The notes: generated from the letters alone by a model not told the origin. A stretch of DNA of 64,000 nucleotides from an uncultured Alphaproteobacteria bacterium (GCA_902521485.1 CABYRQ010000001.1:248001-312000), one strand, 5' to 3'; shown: positions 8,168 through 18,007, counted from the stretch's first letter. A program made the numbers and translations.

Positions 8168-9261
8168 TATGCTGAGACCTTTCTTATCCATTGATCTATT
8201 CCAACAGCTACTATAATAAGACAACCTAAAGCAAATCTTTGCCACAATACATCAAGACCTGCTATGGACAGACCTGAGCTAAATACACCCACAATCAAAG
8301 CTCCAAATAAAGATCCAATTATAGTGCCCCTTCCACCAAAAAGAGATGTTCCACCTATCACAACAGCTGTGATGGAGTCTAAGTTACCCTCATAAAAAGA
8401 TGTTGGAGAAACTGAACCAACTCTACCTATGGAAACCCATGCTCCAATAGCAACAACAAGACCAGCAACAGCATAAATTGAAACTAACATCCTATCAGTT
8501 CTAATACCTGATAACTCAGCAGCCTCCTTATCATCGCCAATTGCGTAAACATGCCTCCCCCAAGCAGTTTTATTGAGTAAAAACCAGAGAAAAACGAAAA
8601 TACCAATCATGAGGAACGCACCGTAAGTGAATACAAAACCCCCAAGATTTATTCTCTCACCCCAAAAGTGCAGAAGAGGAGCATTTACTTCAATATCGGA
8701 GCTTCTAATAGATTGAGATCCAGTAAAGAATATTACTAGTGCAAAAAATATATTCCAAGTTCCTAAAGTAACTATAAACGGAGGCAATCTTAAGCGGGTT
8801 ACCAGTAACCCATTGAAAGCACCTGTTGCAATACCAGAGATAAACCCTACTGCTATTGCTGGGAGGGTTGGAACTCCCATTTCAACAGAAAGCTTACCCA
8901 TAAATACTGATGCTAAAACCATCATTGCAGCAACACTTAAATCAATTCCAGCAGTTAATATTATTAGAGTTTGAGCTGCTGCAAGAATACCGACAATTGT
9001 AACTTGTTGTACAATCAGAGATAAATTAAAAGCAGAGAAAAATTTTCCTCCAGCTATGAAACCAAATGCAATAACGCTTAATATTAAAATAATTACTGGA
9101 ACTATTGTTGGATTACCGTGAAGAAAATGTTGAATTTTTTTTAGTGTAGTTTGTTCACCTAAATCAAAAGAGTGATGATCTTGATCTTTTTCACCTATAT
9201 CAGTTGTGAATTTAGGTTGATCTTTTAGATCTTTGGAAATGTCATCAGAAACTTTATTCAT
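8167..9261 (-). CDS. frcC: Fructose-type ABC importer permease FrcC
   Basis: Inner-membrane permease of the BPD_transp_2 (CUT2) family, 364 residues, forming a homodimer in the family. A charged cytoplasmic N-terminus of about 50 residues precedes the first membrane helix. Conserved motifs are LIILTAGIDLSVAAMMVLAS, LRLPPFIVTLGTW, VYAIGDDKEAAELSGI and AVVIGGTSLFGGRGTIIG. It lies between frcB and frcA and overlaps frcA by one base. A 58-bp gap with a strong hairpin separates it from frcB. Substrates in the characterised Frc system are fructose, mannose and ribose; this is transferred by homology. Confidence 0.85.
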   Translation of the reverse strand: MNKVSDDISKDLKDQPKFTTDIGEKDQDHHSFDLGEQTTLKKIQHFLHGNPTIVPVIILILSVIAFGFIAGGKFFSAFNLSLIVQQVTIVGILAAAQTLIILTAGIDLSVAAMMVLASVFMGKLSVEMGVPTLPAIAVGFISGIATGAFNGLLVTRLRLPPFIVTLGTWNIFFALVIFFTGSQSIRSSDIEVNAPLLHFWGERINLGGFVFTYGAFLMIGIFVFLWFLLNKTAWGRHVYAIGDDKEAAELSGIRTDRMLVSIYAVAGLVVAIGAWVSIGRVGSVSPTSFYEGNLDSITAVVIGGTSLFGGRGTIIGSLFGALIVGVFSSGLSIAGLDVLWQRFALGCLIIVAVGIDQWIRKVSA

Positions 9262-9277
9262 TTAAAAATATCATGAC

Positions 9278-9303
9278 TTCAGGGCAGAATAATCTGCCCT
9301 GAA
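9278..9303 (-). promoter_or_regulatory. Intercistronic stem-loop between frcB and frcC
   Basis: A perfect 11-bp inverted repeat (TTCAGGGCAGA and its complement) with a 4-base loop fills the 58-bp gap after the binding-protein gene. There is no clean T-run on the minus-strand side, so it looks like an mRNA-stabilising or partial-termination hairpin of the kind that raises binding-protein expression above that of the membrane components. Confidence 0.7.
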
Positions 9304-9319
9304 TAATAAAATTATTGGA

Positions 9320-10354
9320 TTAACCCCAACATCTATCCATACCTTCTTTGACACTAATTGACGGAACTCCACTAGCAGCATCATCTGTAACTAAGTTCAC
9401 ACCAGTGTTAAAGAAGTCAAGACCTGGAGTATTTTCAGGCTTTGAACCATCTTCAGCCCAAGCTTTAATAGCCTCAACACCAAGTGAAGCCATTAATAAT
9501 GGGTATTGCTGAGATGTAGCACCTATAATTCCTCTTTCAACGTCAGCTACACCTGGGCAACCTCCGTCAACTGAAGCAATAAGAACACTTCCATCATCTT
9601 TTCCAACTGCTTTTAATGCCTCATAAGCACCAACAGCTGCTGGTTCATTGATAGTGTACACAACGTTAATGTCTGGGTCTTTTTGTAGACATTTTTCCAT
9701 TGCAGTTCTTCCACCTTCTTCGTTACCGTTTGTAACTTCATTACAGATAATTCTTGGATCATCTTCATCTCCCCATCTGGAAACATCTTTTACATCGATT
9801 CCAAATCCAGTTAAGAAACCTTGATCTCTAAGAACACCAACAGAAGGTTGACTCTCGTTAAGGTCTAACATTGCAATTTTGGCGTTAGCAGCATCTGCTC
9901 CTAACTTTGCAGCAACCCATGCTCCACCTAATTCACCTGCCTTGAAGTTATCAGTTGCAAAAGTAGAGTCTGCAGCTGTAATTGGCTCTAGTGGAGTGTC
10001 AAGAGCAATGACTAGTAAACCATTGTCTTGAGCATTTTTTAATGGAGTAACAATAGCTTTTGTGTCTGATGCAGCAATTAAAATACCTTTTGCACCTGAA
10101 GCAATACAAGTCTCAATAGCTCTTACTTGAGTCTCGTGGTCACCATCAACTTTACCCGCAAAGAATGATAATTTGACACCTAATTCATTAGCTCTCGCTT
10201 CTGCTCCCTCTTTCATTTTAACAAAGAAAGGATTGATGTCTGTTTTTGTAATTAAGCAAGCTTCAACAGCATGGCTTCCTGCTTTTGCTGGCATAGTAGC
10301 AAAAGTAAAAGCAACAGCCATAAGTGAAGCTAGAACTAGAGATAATTTTCTCAT
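9320..10354 (-). CDS. frcB: Fructose-type ABC importer periplasmic binding protein FrcB
   Basis: Periplasmic type I solute-binding protein, 344 residues. A signal peptide ([19 protein letters not shown] onward, cleavage after AKA near residue 25) precedes [20 protein letters not shown], a sequence close to known FrcB proteins. It has paired Cys residues (ACLI, ETCIAS, IICNE, EKCLQ, GGCPG, DRCWG), as in the Frc branch. The start is fixed by a perfect AGGAGGA ribosome-binding site 7 nt upstream. It is the first gene of the frcB-frcC-frcA operon and is followed by a hairpin. The ligand is probably fructose or a related sugar. Confidence 0.85.
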   Translation of the reverse strand: MRKLSLVLASLMAVAFTFATMPAKAGSHAVEACLITKTDINPFFVKMKEGAEARANELGVKLSFFAGKVDGDHETQVRAIETCIASGAKGILIAASDTKAIVTPLKNAQDNGLLVIALDTPLEPITAADSTFATDNFKAGELGGAWVAAKLGADAANAKIAMLDLNESQPSVGVLRDQGFLTGFGIDVKDVSRWGDEDDPRIICNEVTNGNEEGGRTAMEKCLQKDPDINVVYTINEPAAVGAYEALKAVGKDDGSVLIASVDGGCPGVADVERGIIGATSQQYPLLMASLGVEAIKAWAEDGSKPENTPGLDFFNTGVNLVTDDAASGVPSISVKEGMDRCWG

Positions 10355-10430
10355 AGTTATTTCCTCCTATATATAGTCTTAAATACAATATCTCATTGAC
10401 ACTATAACTTGCTAGTTAAATTTTAAATTT

Positions 10431-11906
10431 TTACTCTTGATTTTTTACGAAATGTTTATCCACAATCTCTTTCCAATTTGCATATGACTGTTTGATAACG
10501 TTATTAGTATTTGGTTTTATAACTGCCTTTTTTACTTTGAAATCCCTTAAATCCTCTAAATTTTTTATGTTATTGAAATGCTGCATTCCAAAAAGAAGAG
10601 CTCCGTACGAGGACATTTCCTCAAGTTCAGGGATGCTTAAATCAATTTCTAACAAGTCACTAATGATTTGGAGGAAAAATTTATTTTTAACCATCCCTCC
10701 GTCGATGGATAGATTATTTAATTCCATGTTTTGAGTTTTTTTCATGAATTCGAGATAAACAACCATTTGATATGCTACAGACTCAAGACCTGCTCTGATT
10801 AAGTGATTAGTATTAGTTGAAGCACTAATTCCAAAGAAGGCTGCTCTGGCCTCAGAGTTCCAATATGGTGGGCCTAAACCTGAAAACGCAGGAATTAAAT
10901 ATACTCCATTGTTATCTTTTTCTTTTTTAGAAAAAATCTCACTTTCTTCAACTGTCTTAATTAATCCTAAATTATTTTTTAACCAAGAAATTGTTCCTCC
11001 CGCATAGGAATTTAAACATTCGAGTGCATAGATATTTTTATTTTCATGAGTGAATGCAATAGAAGTAAGCGATTTTTCATCAATAAACATTTTATTACCA
11101 ATATTTGTTTGAATATTAAAACCTGTACCTGTAGTTATTTTAGTATCTCCTTTGTTGAAACAAAAATTTGCAAATAATGATGCTTGTGCATCACCAGCTA
11201 CTCCAATGATGGGTATTATTTTATTAAAAATTTTATTAAAATTACTCTCTCCAAAGATATTTGAACTATTAATAACTTTTGGAAGCTTAATTTTTTTTAT
11301 ATCAAAAATATTTAATAATTCTTGATCCCATTCATTAGTTAAACAATTAAATAAAAGAGTTCTTGATGCATTTGTTGTGTCCGAAACATATGATTTCATA
11401 TTAGTAAGCCTATAAATTAAATACGTTTCAATTGTTCCAAATAGTATTTCTCCATTATCAATTTTTCTTCTTATTTCTTCTTTTTCATCATAAATCCATT
11501 TTAATTTACTACCTGAAAAAAAAGTATTTGGTTTTAAGCCTGTTTTGCTGATGATCTTTGTTCTCTTTGAGACATCGTTTAAAATTTTTTCACATATACT
11601 TTGACCTCTGGTACATTGCCATACAATAGCGTTATGTAAGGGTTTCCCATCTTTTTCGTTGAATAATGTAAAAGTTTCTCTTTGGTTTGTGATGCTGATA
11701 AATTTTGGATTTGGTAATATCTCTGAAGCTTTTTGTACTAATTCTAATAAATTCTGATAAATCTCCTCTAGGTCATGTTCAATGTAACCTTCCTGAGTAA
11801 CTATTTGGGAGTGATCTTTTTGAAATTTTTTTAATATTTCTAATTTTTCATCGAATACTAAAACTGTTGTAGATGAAGTGCTTGAGTCAACAGTGATATA
11901 ACTCAT
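10431..11906 (-). CDS. FGGY-family kinase, glycerol-kinase-like
   Basis: ATP-dependent polyol/ketose kinase of 491 residues. It shows the glycerol-kinase style SITNQRETFTLFN and AIVWQCTRG segments, the FGGY phosphate motif TTGTGFNIQTNIGN, and the adenosine-binding SIDGGMVKNKFFLQ. The Asp of GVAGDAQASLFAN is the catalytic base. Its ATG overlaps the C-terminal transketolase gene as ATGA, so the three minus-strand genes (tktN, tktC, kinase) form one unit. With two SDR dehydrogenases and an importer across the divergent promoter, I infer that it phosphorylates a ketose made from an imported polyol, not necessarily glycerol. Confidence 0.75.
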   Translation of the reverse strand: MSYITVDSSTSSTTVLVFDEKLEILKKFQKDHSQIVTQEGYIEHDLEEIYQNLLELVQKASEILPNPKFISITNQRETFTLFNEKDGKPLHNAIVWQCTRGQSICEKILNDVSKRTKIISKTGLKPNTFFSGSKLKWIYDEKEEIRRKIDNGEILFGTIETYLIYRLTNMKSYVSDTTNASRTLLFNCLTNEWDQELLNIFDIKKIKLPKVINSSNIFGESNFNKIFNKIIPIIGVAGDAQASLFANFCFNKGDTKITTGTGFNIQTNIGNKMFIDEKSLTSIAFTHENKNIYALECLNSYAGGTISWLKNNLGLIKTVEESEIFSKKEKDNNGVYLIPAFSGLGPPYWNSEARAAFFGISASTNTNHLIRAGLESVAYQMVVYLEFMKKTQNMELNNLSIDGGMVKNKFFLQIISDLLEIDLSIPELEEMSSYGALLFGMQHFNNIKNLEDLRDFKVKKAVIKPNTNNVIKQSYANWKEIVDKHFVKNQE

Positions 11907-12850
11907 TGGTTGAGTAAAGATTTAGATATGTCAGAAATTTTTTCTGGACTCATGTCATAATGATCTAATACATCAGCTTGAGAGCCATTGATCATATATT
12001 CATCAGGTATGCCTAAAATTTTAAATTTTGTATTATATCCTGCTTGTGAAATAAGGCTTGCACAACACTCGCCAAGTCCACCATATATACTATGTTCCTC
12101 GACTGAAATTAAACAGTTAGTTTTTTTAATTGATTTTATTAATGCATCCTCATCAAAAGGCTTTATGGTGTGCATACTAATGACTTCTGCATTTACTCCA
12201 TCTTCTTTAAGTATCCTACTTGCTAAAAAAGCTCTTTGAACAGTTTCACCTGTTCCAATAATCGTTATATCATTTCCTTCACATATAATAGAAGCTTTAC
12301 CTATCTCAAAATTAGAGCCTTTTTTATGAAGATTGATCATTGGTTTTTTTCCATACCTTATATATAGAGGTTTATTAAAAGATACAGCTCTTCTGATAAC
12401 TTCAGATGCTTCAAAATTATCAGCCGGCGAGACAATGGTCAGGTTATTTATCGTTCGCAATACTGCATAATCATGTAAAGAATGATGAGTAGAGCCAAGT
12501 TGGCCATAGCTTATTCCAGCACTTATTCCTACTAAAGTTACGGGTTGATCTGAGTAAGCTACATCATTTTTAATTTGTTCTAAAGATCTAGCTGTTAGAA
12601 AACTAGCAGGAGAAACGCCAAAGACAATTTTGCCTCCAGCTGCAAGCCCAGAACACACACCAACTAAATTTTGTTCAGCAATACCAACCTCTATAATTTG
12701 ATCTGGTAATTCTTTTCCAAAAGGTACAATCTTTCCTGATCCCCTCGAGTCACTTGTTACAACAATAAGATTACTATTTTTTTTACCTTCCTCTAAAAGA
12801 GTTTCTCCAAATATTTCTAAATTTGCTTTGCCTGTAGTAATTTCACTCAT
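11903..12850 (-). CDS. Transketolase C-terminal subunit (split transketolase)
   Basis: Pyrimidine-binding plus C-terminal domains of transketolase, 315 residues. The segment QIIEVGIAEQNLVGVCSGLA contains the conserved Glu that activates the TPP aminopyrimidine, and YGQLGSTHHSLHDYAVLR is typical of split transketolases. It overlaps the N-terminal half by 8 bases and the kinase by 4. Together the two subunits move two-carbon units between ketose and aldose phosphates. Such split pairs are often encoded in sugar or polyol catabolic loci and may have a dedicated substrate. The family is certain; the substrate is not. Confidence 0.88.
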   Translation of the reverse strand: MSEITTGKANLEIFGETLLEEGKKNSNLIVVTSDSRGSGKIVPFGKELPDQIIEVGIAEQNLVGVCSGLAAGGKIVFGVSPASFLTARSLEQIKNDVAYSDQPVTLVGISAGISYGQLGSTHHSLHDYAVLRTINNLTIVSPADNFEASEVIRRAVSFNKPLYIRYGKKPMINLHKKGSNFEIGKASIICEGNDITIIGTGETVQRAFLASRILKEDGVNAEVISMHTIKPFDEDALIKSIKKTNCLISVEEHSIYGGLGECCASLISQAGYNTKFKILGIPDEYMINGSQADVLDHYDMSPEKISDISKSLLNQ

Positions 12851-13676
12851 AAGATTTTAATTGACTTTCTAGTTCTAAATTAGCTTTTTCAAATTCTTCT
12901 TTTGATGGAACTTTGTGATGCCAACTTATTTGATTTTCAATAAAGCTTACACCTGAACCTTTGACAGTATTTGCAATGATAACATTTGGTATGTTTGTTT
13001 TAAATGGTACTTCTTCCAAAGCACTTATTAACTCCTCGATATTATTTCCATCAATTTCCTTAACGTTAAAACCAAATGATAGAAATTTTTCATTCAAAGG
13101 TTCTATTGGATTAACATCCTCAGTTTTTCCAGTTATTTGAAGTTTATTTCTATCTACAATTACTACAAGATTATCAAGTTTGTACTTATGTGCAGTACTG
13201 CACGCTTCCCAAACAGAGCCTTCAGATAATTCTCCATCACCTAGAAGTGTATAAATCTTAAAATTTTCTTTATTAAGTTTTTGAGCTATAGCTAAACCAA
13301 CAGCAACTGAAAGACCATGGCCAAGAGCTCCGGTATTGTGTTCAATGCCAGGTACTTTTTTTGTAGGATGCCCAATAAAATGAGAATTAAAATTATTTAA
13401 AGTATTAAGTTCTTCTCTTGAAAAAAATCCTTGGTCACACAAAACTGTATATAGAGCCTCAACTGAGTGCCCTTTACTTTGTATGTATCTATTTCTGTTT
13501 TTTGTGGCAAAATTTTTTGGGGTAATTTCTAAAAAATTATTATAGAGCACATTTAATATATCAACACATGACAAGCTACCTCCAGTATGCCCAGCACCAG
13601 AATTATAAATAATTTCTAAAACTGTTTTTCTGTACTCAAGAGATTTTTTTTCTAAATAATCAGTATTCTTAGCCAT
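12843..13676 (-). CDS. Transketolase N-terminal subunit (split transketolase)
   Basis: TPP pyrophosphate-binding half of transketolase, 277 residues. Motifs are GAGHTGGSLSCVDILN, the HNTGALGHGLSVAVGLA segment with catalytic His residues, and the TPP motif GDGELSEGSVWEA followed by the distal Asn of VDRNKLQ. It is the first gene of the tktN-tktC-kinase unit. A TATAAT box at 13696-13701 lies 19 nt before the ATG. The divergent partner across 87 bp is the SBP of the polyol-type importer, so both sides are probably controlled together. Confidence 0.88.
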   Translation of the reverse strand: MAKNTDYLEKKSLEYRKTVLEIIYNSGAGHTGGSLSCVDILNVLYNNFLEITPKNFATKNRNRYIQSKGHSVEALYTVLCDQGFFSREELNTLNNFNSHFIGHPTKKVPGIEHNTGALGHGLSVAVGLAIAQKLNKENFKIYTLLGDGELSEGSVWEACSTAHKYKLDNLVVIVDRNKLQITGKTEDVNPIEPLNEKFLSFGFNVKEIDGNNIEELISALEEVPFKTNIPNVIIANTVKGSGVSFIENQISWHHKVPSKEEFEKANLELESQLKSYE

Positions 13677-13763
13677 TTTTTTTTATCTTTGTAATATTAT
13701 AATGCATTCATTGCATATTAAAGCAATATCCATTAGTCTTAATGTATAAGGAGGAGGAATAAG

Positions 13764-14714
13764 ATGAGAAAAACATTTCTTAAAATATTTACTCTATTTG
13801 CATTTGGTCTTTCTACGCTTATAAGTGGAAATGCCATTGCTCACGATAGTAAGGGATATACTATCGGTTTCGCAGCTGCGAACTTGCAAGCTGACTTTTT
13901 CAATTTTATCAAAGAGTCAGTTGAAGCAGAAACCAGTAGACTTGGACACAAGGCAATTGTTGTAGACTCTGGTGGAGATGACGCAAAACAAGTTAGTCAG
14001 ATTGAAGATTTACTTGTAAAGCAAATCGATGCTTTAATACTAATCATATCCGGTAATACTGACGGTAACGCTCAAATTAGAAAAGCTAAGGAGGCTGGAA
14101 TACCAGTTATAACAGTTGATAGAAATACAACTAACCCTCCTGGTGACTCTTTTATAGCTTCTGACAGTGAAGTTGCTGCATATGAAATGGGTATGTGGGT
14201 TGCAGAACAAACTGGTGGTAAGGGCATTGTTGGAGTTATTCAAGGACAGCTTGGATCTACTCCTGAAATTGCCAGAGACACTGGATTTGAAAATGCTATT
14301 GCTCAATTTCCAGACCTAAACACTGTTGAAAAACAAGCAAGTAAAATGTGGAGTAGAGACGAAGGTGTTTCTATTGCTCAAGACTTGTTAACTAGAAATC
14401 CTGAGATCACTGTCCTTTTTGGAAGGTGTGATGCTCTTGCACAAGGTGCTGCTCAGGCAGCTAAGGCAATGGGTAGAGATGATATTCTAGTTGTTGGTTT
14501 TGATGGTGACAGAGCTGCTCTTCAAGATTTAAAAAATAATAATACTTTATTAGCAGCTACAATGACTCAACAAACATTAACGATAGGAAGAAATGCTGTA
14601 AGATTTGCTATTGATGCTATCGAAGGCAGATATATTCCAAGTGAAATGTTGTACGGATCTACATTAACAACACCTGAAAACGTAGATCAGTTCATTGGCG
14701 ATGGTCATCCATAA
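13764..14714 (+). CDS. CUT2 ABC importer periplasmic sugar/polyol-binding protein (RbsB-like)
   Basis: Periplasmic type I binding protein, 316 residues, with a signal peptide cleaved after AIA near residue 26. The mature protein begins with the RbsB-like strand YTIGFAAANLQADFF. Ligand-pocket segments are SGGDDAKQVSQIEDLL, VITVDRN and VVGFDGDRAALQ. A strong AAGGAGGAGG site precedes the ATG. It heads an operon with ATPase, SDR, permease and a second SDR. Two alcohol dehydrogenases, a FGGY kinase and a transketolase around it point to a polyol (pentitol or tetritol class). The ligand itself is inferred from context only. Confidence 0.8.
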   Translation: MRKTFLKIFTLFAFGLSTLISGNAIAHDSKGYTIGFAAANLQADFFNFIKESVEAETSRLGHKAIVVDSGGDDAKQVSQIEDLLVKQIDALILIISGNTDGNAQIRKAKEAGIPVITVDRNTTNPPGDSFIASDSEVAAYEMGMWVAEQTGGKGIVGVIQGQLGSTPEIARDTGFENAIAQFPDLNTVEKQASKMWSRDEGVSIAQDLLTRNPEITVLFGRCDALAQGAAQAAKAMGRDDILVVGFDGDRAALQDLKNNNTLLAATMTQQTLTIGRNAVRFAIDAIEGRYIPSEMLYGSTLTTPENVDQFIGDGHP

Positions 14715-14751
14715 TTAAATTTATAAAATAATTTTTATATAAGTTATTTTA

Positions 14752-16239
14752 ATGAGCGATCATCTCGGGCTTGAAGTCAAAAAAGTCTCAAAAAGCTATG
14801 GCACAGCCAAAGTTTTAAATGAGGTTTCTTTTGAAGTGAGGCCTGGAGAGGTGATCGCTCTTCTTGGTGAAAATGGGGCAGGAAAATCAACAATTTCATC
14901 AATTATAGCAGGTTCAGTTAATCATGACTCAGGCACTATGACTTGGAAGGGTCAAGATTACAACCCATCATCTCCAGGCAATGCAATTCAAAAAGGTATT
15001 GGTTTAATACACCAAGAGACAAGGCTTTTAAAGGAACTGTCAGTTGCAGAAAATGTATTTGTTGGAAGGATGATCACAAAAAACGGAATTGTAGATTTTA
15101 ATACAATGAATTCTCTTGCTAGTGAGCAATTAAAAAGATTAGGTTTAGAGATATCGCCTAAACAACTTGTCAAAAACCTTAAAATGTCAGCTCAGCAGCA
15201 GATTGAAATAGCAAAAGCACTGACATTAAACTCTGAATTGCTTATTCTTGATGAGCCTACCTCTTCACTTGGGGAGTCAGAAACAAATTTTCTTTTTGAC
15301 AAAATAAGACAACTTAAAAAAGAGGGCGTATCCTTCATATATATTAGTCATAGATTAGAAGAAATTGAGCAAATAGCTGATAAAATTATTGTGCTTAGAG
15401 ATGGTAATTTAGTTTCCTCATATGATAACGCTAACATTGCAATAAATAAAATTGTACATGATATGGTCGGAAGAGATGTCGATAGAATATTTCCAACAAT
15501 AGAAAATGAATCTACCACTGAGACACTTAGAGTTGAAAATTTGAATTCGATTGATGGAAGTTTCGAAAATATTAATTTTTCAGTTAATAAAGGAGAAATA
15601 TTCGGTATAGCTGGTCTTGTTGGGGCTGGTAGAACTGAATTAGTAAGAGCAATCTGCGGAGCGGATATGATTACATCTGGGAAAATATTTGTTGATAATA
15701 ATGAAATAAATATAAGTTCACCTCAAGATGCAATTAAAAATGGAATTGTGATGGTGCCTGAGGATAGGAAAAGCCTTGGTTTGTTACTCGAGCAATCAAA
15801 CTCTCAAAACATATCTATAGCTAATTTTGATGTTTTTTTAAAATCAGGTTGGGTTTCACCTGAAAAAATAAAAAATTTTTCAAAGAAAGGTATTGAATTA
15901 ATGGGTGTCAAAGGAAGTGTTGATCAAAACGCTAACGAATTATCTGGTGGCAATCAACAAAAACTCCTTATATCGAAATGGATATCAAGAAAGCCCAAAG
16001 TATTAATTTTTGACGAGCCAACAAGAGGTATAGACGTTGGAGCAAGACACTCAATTTATCAAGTTATGAAACAATTATCAGAGAGTGGAATATCAATTAT
16101 TGTTGTAAGCTCTGATTTAGAGGAAGTAGTGGGTTTATCACATAGAATGTTAATACTAAGTAGAGGTGTTCAAAAAAATATACTGACAAACAGTGATAAC
16201 ATTTCTAGAGTTGAGATAATGAAACAGGCAACTAATTAA
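14752..16239 (+). CDS. CUT2 ABC importer ATP-binding protein, double domain (RbsA-like)
   Basis: Cytoplasmic ATPase of 495 residues with two nucleotide-binding domains. The first has Walker A GENGAGKST, signature LKMSAQQQIEIAKAL (replacing LSGGQ) and Walker B LLILDEPTSSLG. The second has the degenerate Walker A GLVGAGRTE, the canonical LSGGNQQK and VLIFDEPTRGIDVGAR. This asymmetry is usual in RbsA/XylG/MglA proteins. It follows the SBP after 37 bp without a visible hairpin, and its stop overlaps the SDR start by one base (TAATG). Confidence 0.85.
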   Translation: MSDHLGLEVKKVSKSYGTAKVLNEVSFEVRPGEVIALLGENGAGKSTISSIIAGSVNHDSGTMTWKGQDYNPSSPGNAIQKGIGLIHQETRLLKELSVAENVFVGRMITKNGIVDFNTMNSLASEQLKRLGLEISPKQLVKNLKMSAQQQIEIAKALTLNSELLILDEPTSSLGESETNFLFDKIRQLKKEGVSFIYISHRLEEIEQIADKIIVLRDGNLVSSYDNANIAINKIVHDMVGRDVDRIFPTIENESTTETLRVENLNSIDGSFENINFSVNKGEIFGIAGLVGAGRTELVRAICGADMITSGKIFVDNNEINISSPQDAIKNGIVMVPEDRKSLGLLLEQSNSQNISIANFDVFLKSGWVSPEKIKNFSKKGIELMGVKGSVDQNANELSGGNQQKLLISKWISRKPKVLIFDEPTRGIDVGARHSIYQVMKQLSESGISIIVVSSDLEEVVGLSHRMLILSRGVQKNILTNSDNISRVEIMKQATN

Positions 16240-17024
16240 TGCAAAGATTTGAGGGAAAAACAGTAATTATTACTGGATCTGGTAGAGGTATTGGTAAAGA
16301 AATAGCATTAAGGTTTGCAAAAGAAAAAGCTAATGTTGTTCTTTCATCCAATGAGGCTCTTGTAAATGATACTTGCAAACAGTTTAAAGACATGGGTTAT
16401 GAGGCTTCATCTTTTGAAGCGGATGTAGTTGATAAATCAAATGTAAGGGAGCTATTCGATTTCGCAGAAAAAAAATATGGAGAGGTAAATATATCTGTTC
16501 ATAATGCTGGTGTAATTACAATTGCAAAAGTTGAGGATTTAACTGAAAAGGAATGGGATTTTAATTTAGATGTTAACACAAAAGGTGTTTTTCTTTGCTG
16601 CCAGCAAGCGATTATGAAGATGAGGAAAAATAAAAAGGGAGGAAGCATAATTAATATGGCTTCTGGTCAAGCAAGGGATGGCTTTATATATACACCTCAC
16701 TATGCAGCTAGTAAATTTGGAGTTATGGGCCTCACTCAAAGCTTAGCAAAAGAAGTCGCAACAGAAAGTATAAACATAAATGCAATTTGCCCAGGTATAA
16801 TAGATACTGACATGTGGGCGTACAACGACTCCAAATGGGGAGAAATTTTAGGAGGTTATAAAAAAGGTGAGCTCATGAATAGTTGGGTTCAGCAGAATGT
16901 TCCTATGAAAAGAGTTGGAACTGGACAAGACGTAGCTGCATTAGTATCTTTTTTAGCATCTGATGACGCTAACTATATAACTGGTCAAACTATAAATGTT
17001 GATGGAGGATTAATAATGTCCTAA
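16239..17024 (+). CDS. SDR-family polyol/sugar dehydrogenase
   Basis: Classical short-chain dehydrogenase of 261 residues. It shows the cofactor motif TGSGRGIG, the HNAG strand, the catalytic Ser in NMASGQ, the YAASK Tyr/Lys pair and the C-terminal GQTINVDGGLIMS. It is inserted between the ATPase and permease genes of the importer and overlaps the ATPase by one base, which ties it firmly to the imported compound. Oxidation of a polyol to a ketose is the likely reaction. Sorbitol/galactitol-type SDRs look alike, so the specific substrate is open. Confidence 0.8.
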   Translation: MQRFEGKTVIITGSGRGIGKEIALRFAKEKANVVLSSNEALVNDTCKQFKDMGYEASSFEADVVDKSNVRELFDFAEKKYGEVNISVHNAGVITIAKVEDLTEKEWDFNLDVNTKGVFLCCQQAIMKMRKNKKGGSIINMASGQARDGFIYTPHYAASKFGVMGLTQSLAKEVATESININAICPGIIDTDMWAYNDSKWGEILGGYKKGELMNSWVQQNVPMKRVGTGQDVAALVSFLASDDANYITGQTINVDGGLIMS

Positions 17025-17044
17025 ATCAATGAGGATTTAATAAA

Positions 17045-18001
17045 ATGGAAAATATAATTAATTTTACAAAGAGAGTTTTTAGAGGCACCCAAGGAACATT
17101 TTTGGGTTTAATTGTTTTAACAATATTTTTTTCCCTAGCTTCGCCCTATTTCTTTTCTGCTAGAAATTTTATTAACATACTGGACCAAGTAACGGTTTTG
17201 GGAATTATGGCCCTCGGTATGACGGCAGTGATTATAATCGGAGGAATTGATCTATCGGTAGGTTCTATTCTTGCATTATCAATGATGGTAACTGGTTGGG
17301 TTTGGGATGCCTTTGGTGTCCCTTTACATTATGCATGCCTAATTGGGATATTCATAGGTTCAATTGCTGGATTAATTAACGGTCTACTTGTCTCATATTT
17401 GAAACTCCCCGCATTTATAGCCACTTTGGCTATGCTTTCTGCTGCCCGAGGCTTGGCTAATATCTTTACTGATGGAAAGCAAATTTATGGTTTCCCAGAA
17501 TGGCTTACCAACTTATCTGTTGTAAGACACTTTGGTTTCATTCCTGTAACAATGTTAGTCTTTATTTTTTTAACAATATTATGTTGGTTTTTACTAAAAT
17601 ATAGAAAAGAGGGAAGAAATCTCTATGCAATTGGCGGTAATCCAGAAGTAGCAAGATTATCTGGTATAAATGTTAAGGGAACAACAGTTGTTGTTTATAC
17701 TATTTCAGGTTTTCTAAGTGGAATAGCTGGAATTTTACTTACTGCCAGGTTAAATACCTGTGTCCCTCAAGCAGGATTTACATATGAGCTTGATGTCATC
17801 GCAGCAGTCGTAATTGGCGGTGCCAGTCTAAATGGCGGAGTTGGAGGTATTGCAGGAACAATTGTTGGCGTTTTTATCATAGGTGTTTTAAGAAATGGTC
17901 TTAACCTTCTAGGGTTCTCTCCATTCGTTCAAGGAGTTGTCATAGGTGCAGTTATTGTTTTTGCTGTTGCCTTAGATACTTTCAAGAAAAAAGAAAGATA
18001 A
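17045..18001 (+). CDS. CUT2 ABC importer permease (RbsC-like)
   Basis: Inner-membrane permease of 318 residues, normal for RbsC-type proteins. Conserved motifs are AVIIIGGIDLSVGSILALSM, LKLPAFIATLAMLSAARGLA, NLYAIGGNPEVARLSGI and AVVIGGASLNGGVGGIAGT. It works with the binding protein at 13764 and the double ATPase at 14752. The gene sits between two SDR genes, so uptake and oxidation of the substrate are made from one transcript. Confidence 0.85.
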   Translation: MENIINFTKRVFRGTQGTFLGLIVLTIFFSLASPYFFSARNFINILDQVTVLGIMALGMTAVIIIGGIDLSVGSILALSMMVTGWVWDAFGVPLHYACLIGIFIGSIAGLINGLLVSYLKLPAFIATLAMLSAARGLANIFTDGKQIYGFPEWLTNLSVVRHFGFIPVTMLVFIFLTILCWFLLKYRKEGRNLYAIGGNPEVARLSGINVKGTTVVVYTISGFLSGIAGILLTARLNTCVPQAGFTYELDVIAAVVIGGASLNGGVGGIAGTIVGVFIIGVLRNGLNLLGFSPFVQGVVIGAVIVFAVALDTFKKKER

Positions 18002-18007
18002 TCATAT

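Noticed and set aside
8168-8245. Longer N-terminus of FrcA (26 extra residues)
   Set aside because: It only translates the end of frcC in another frame; the ATG at 8167 has TAATG coupling and begins just before the conserved ABC strand.
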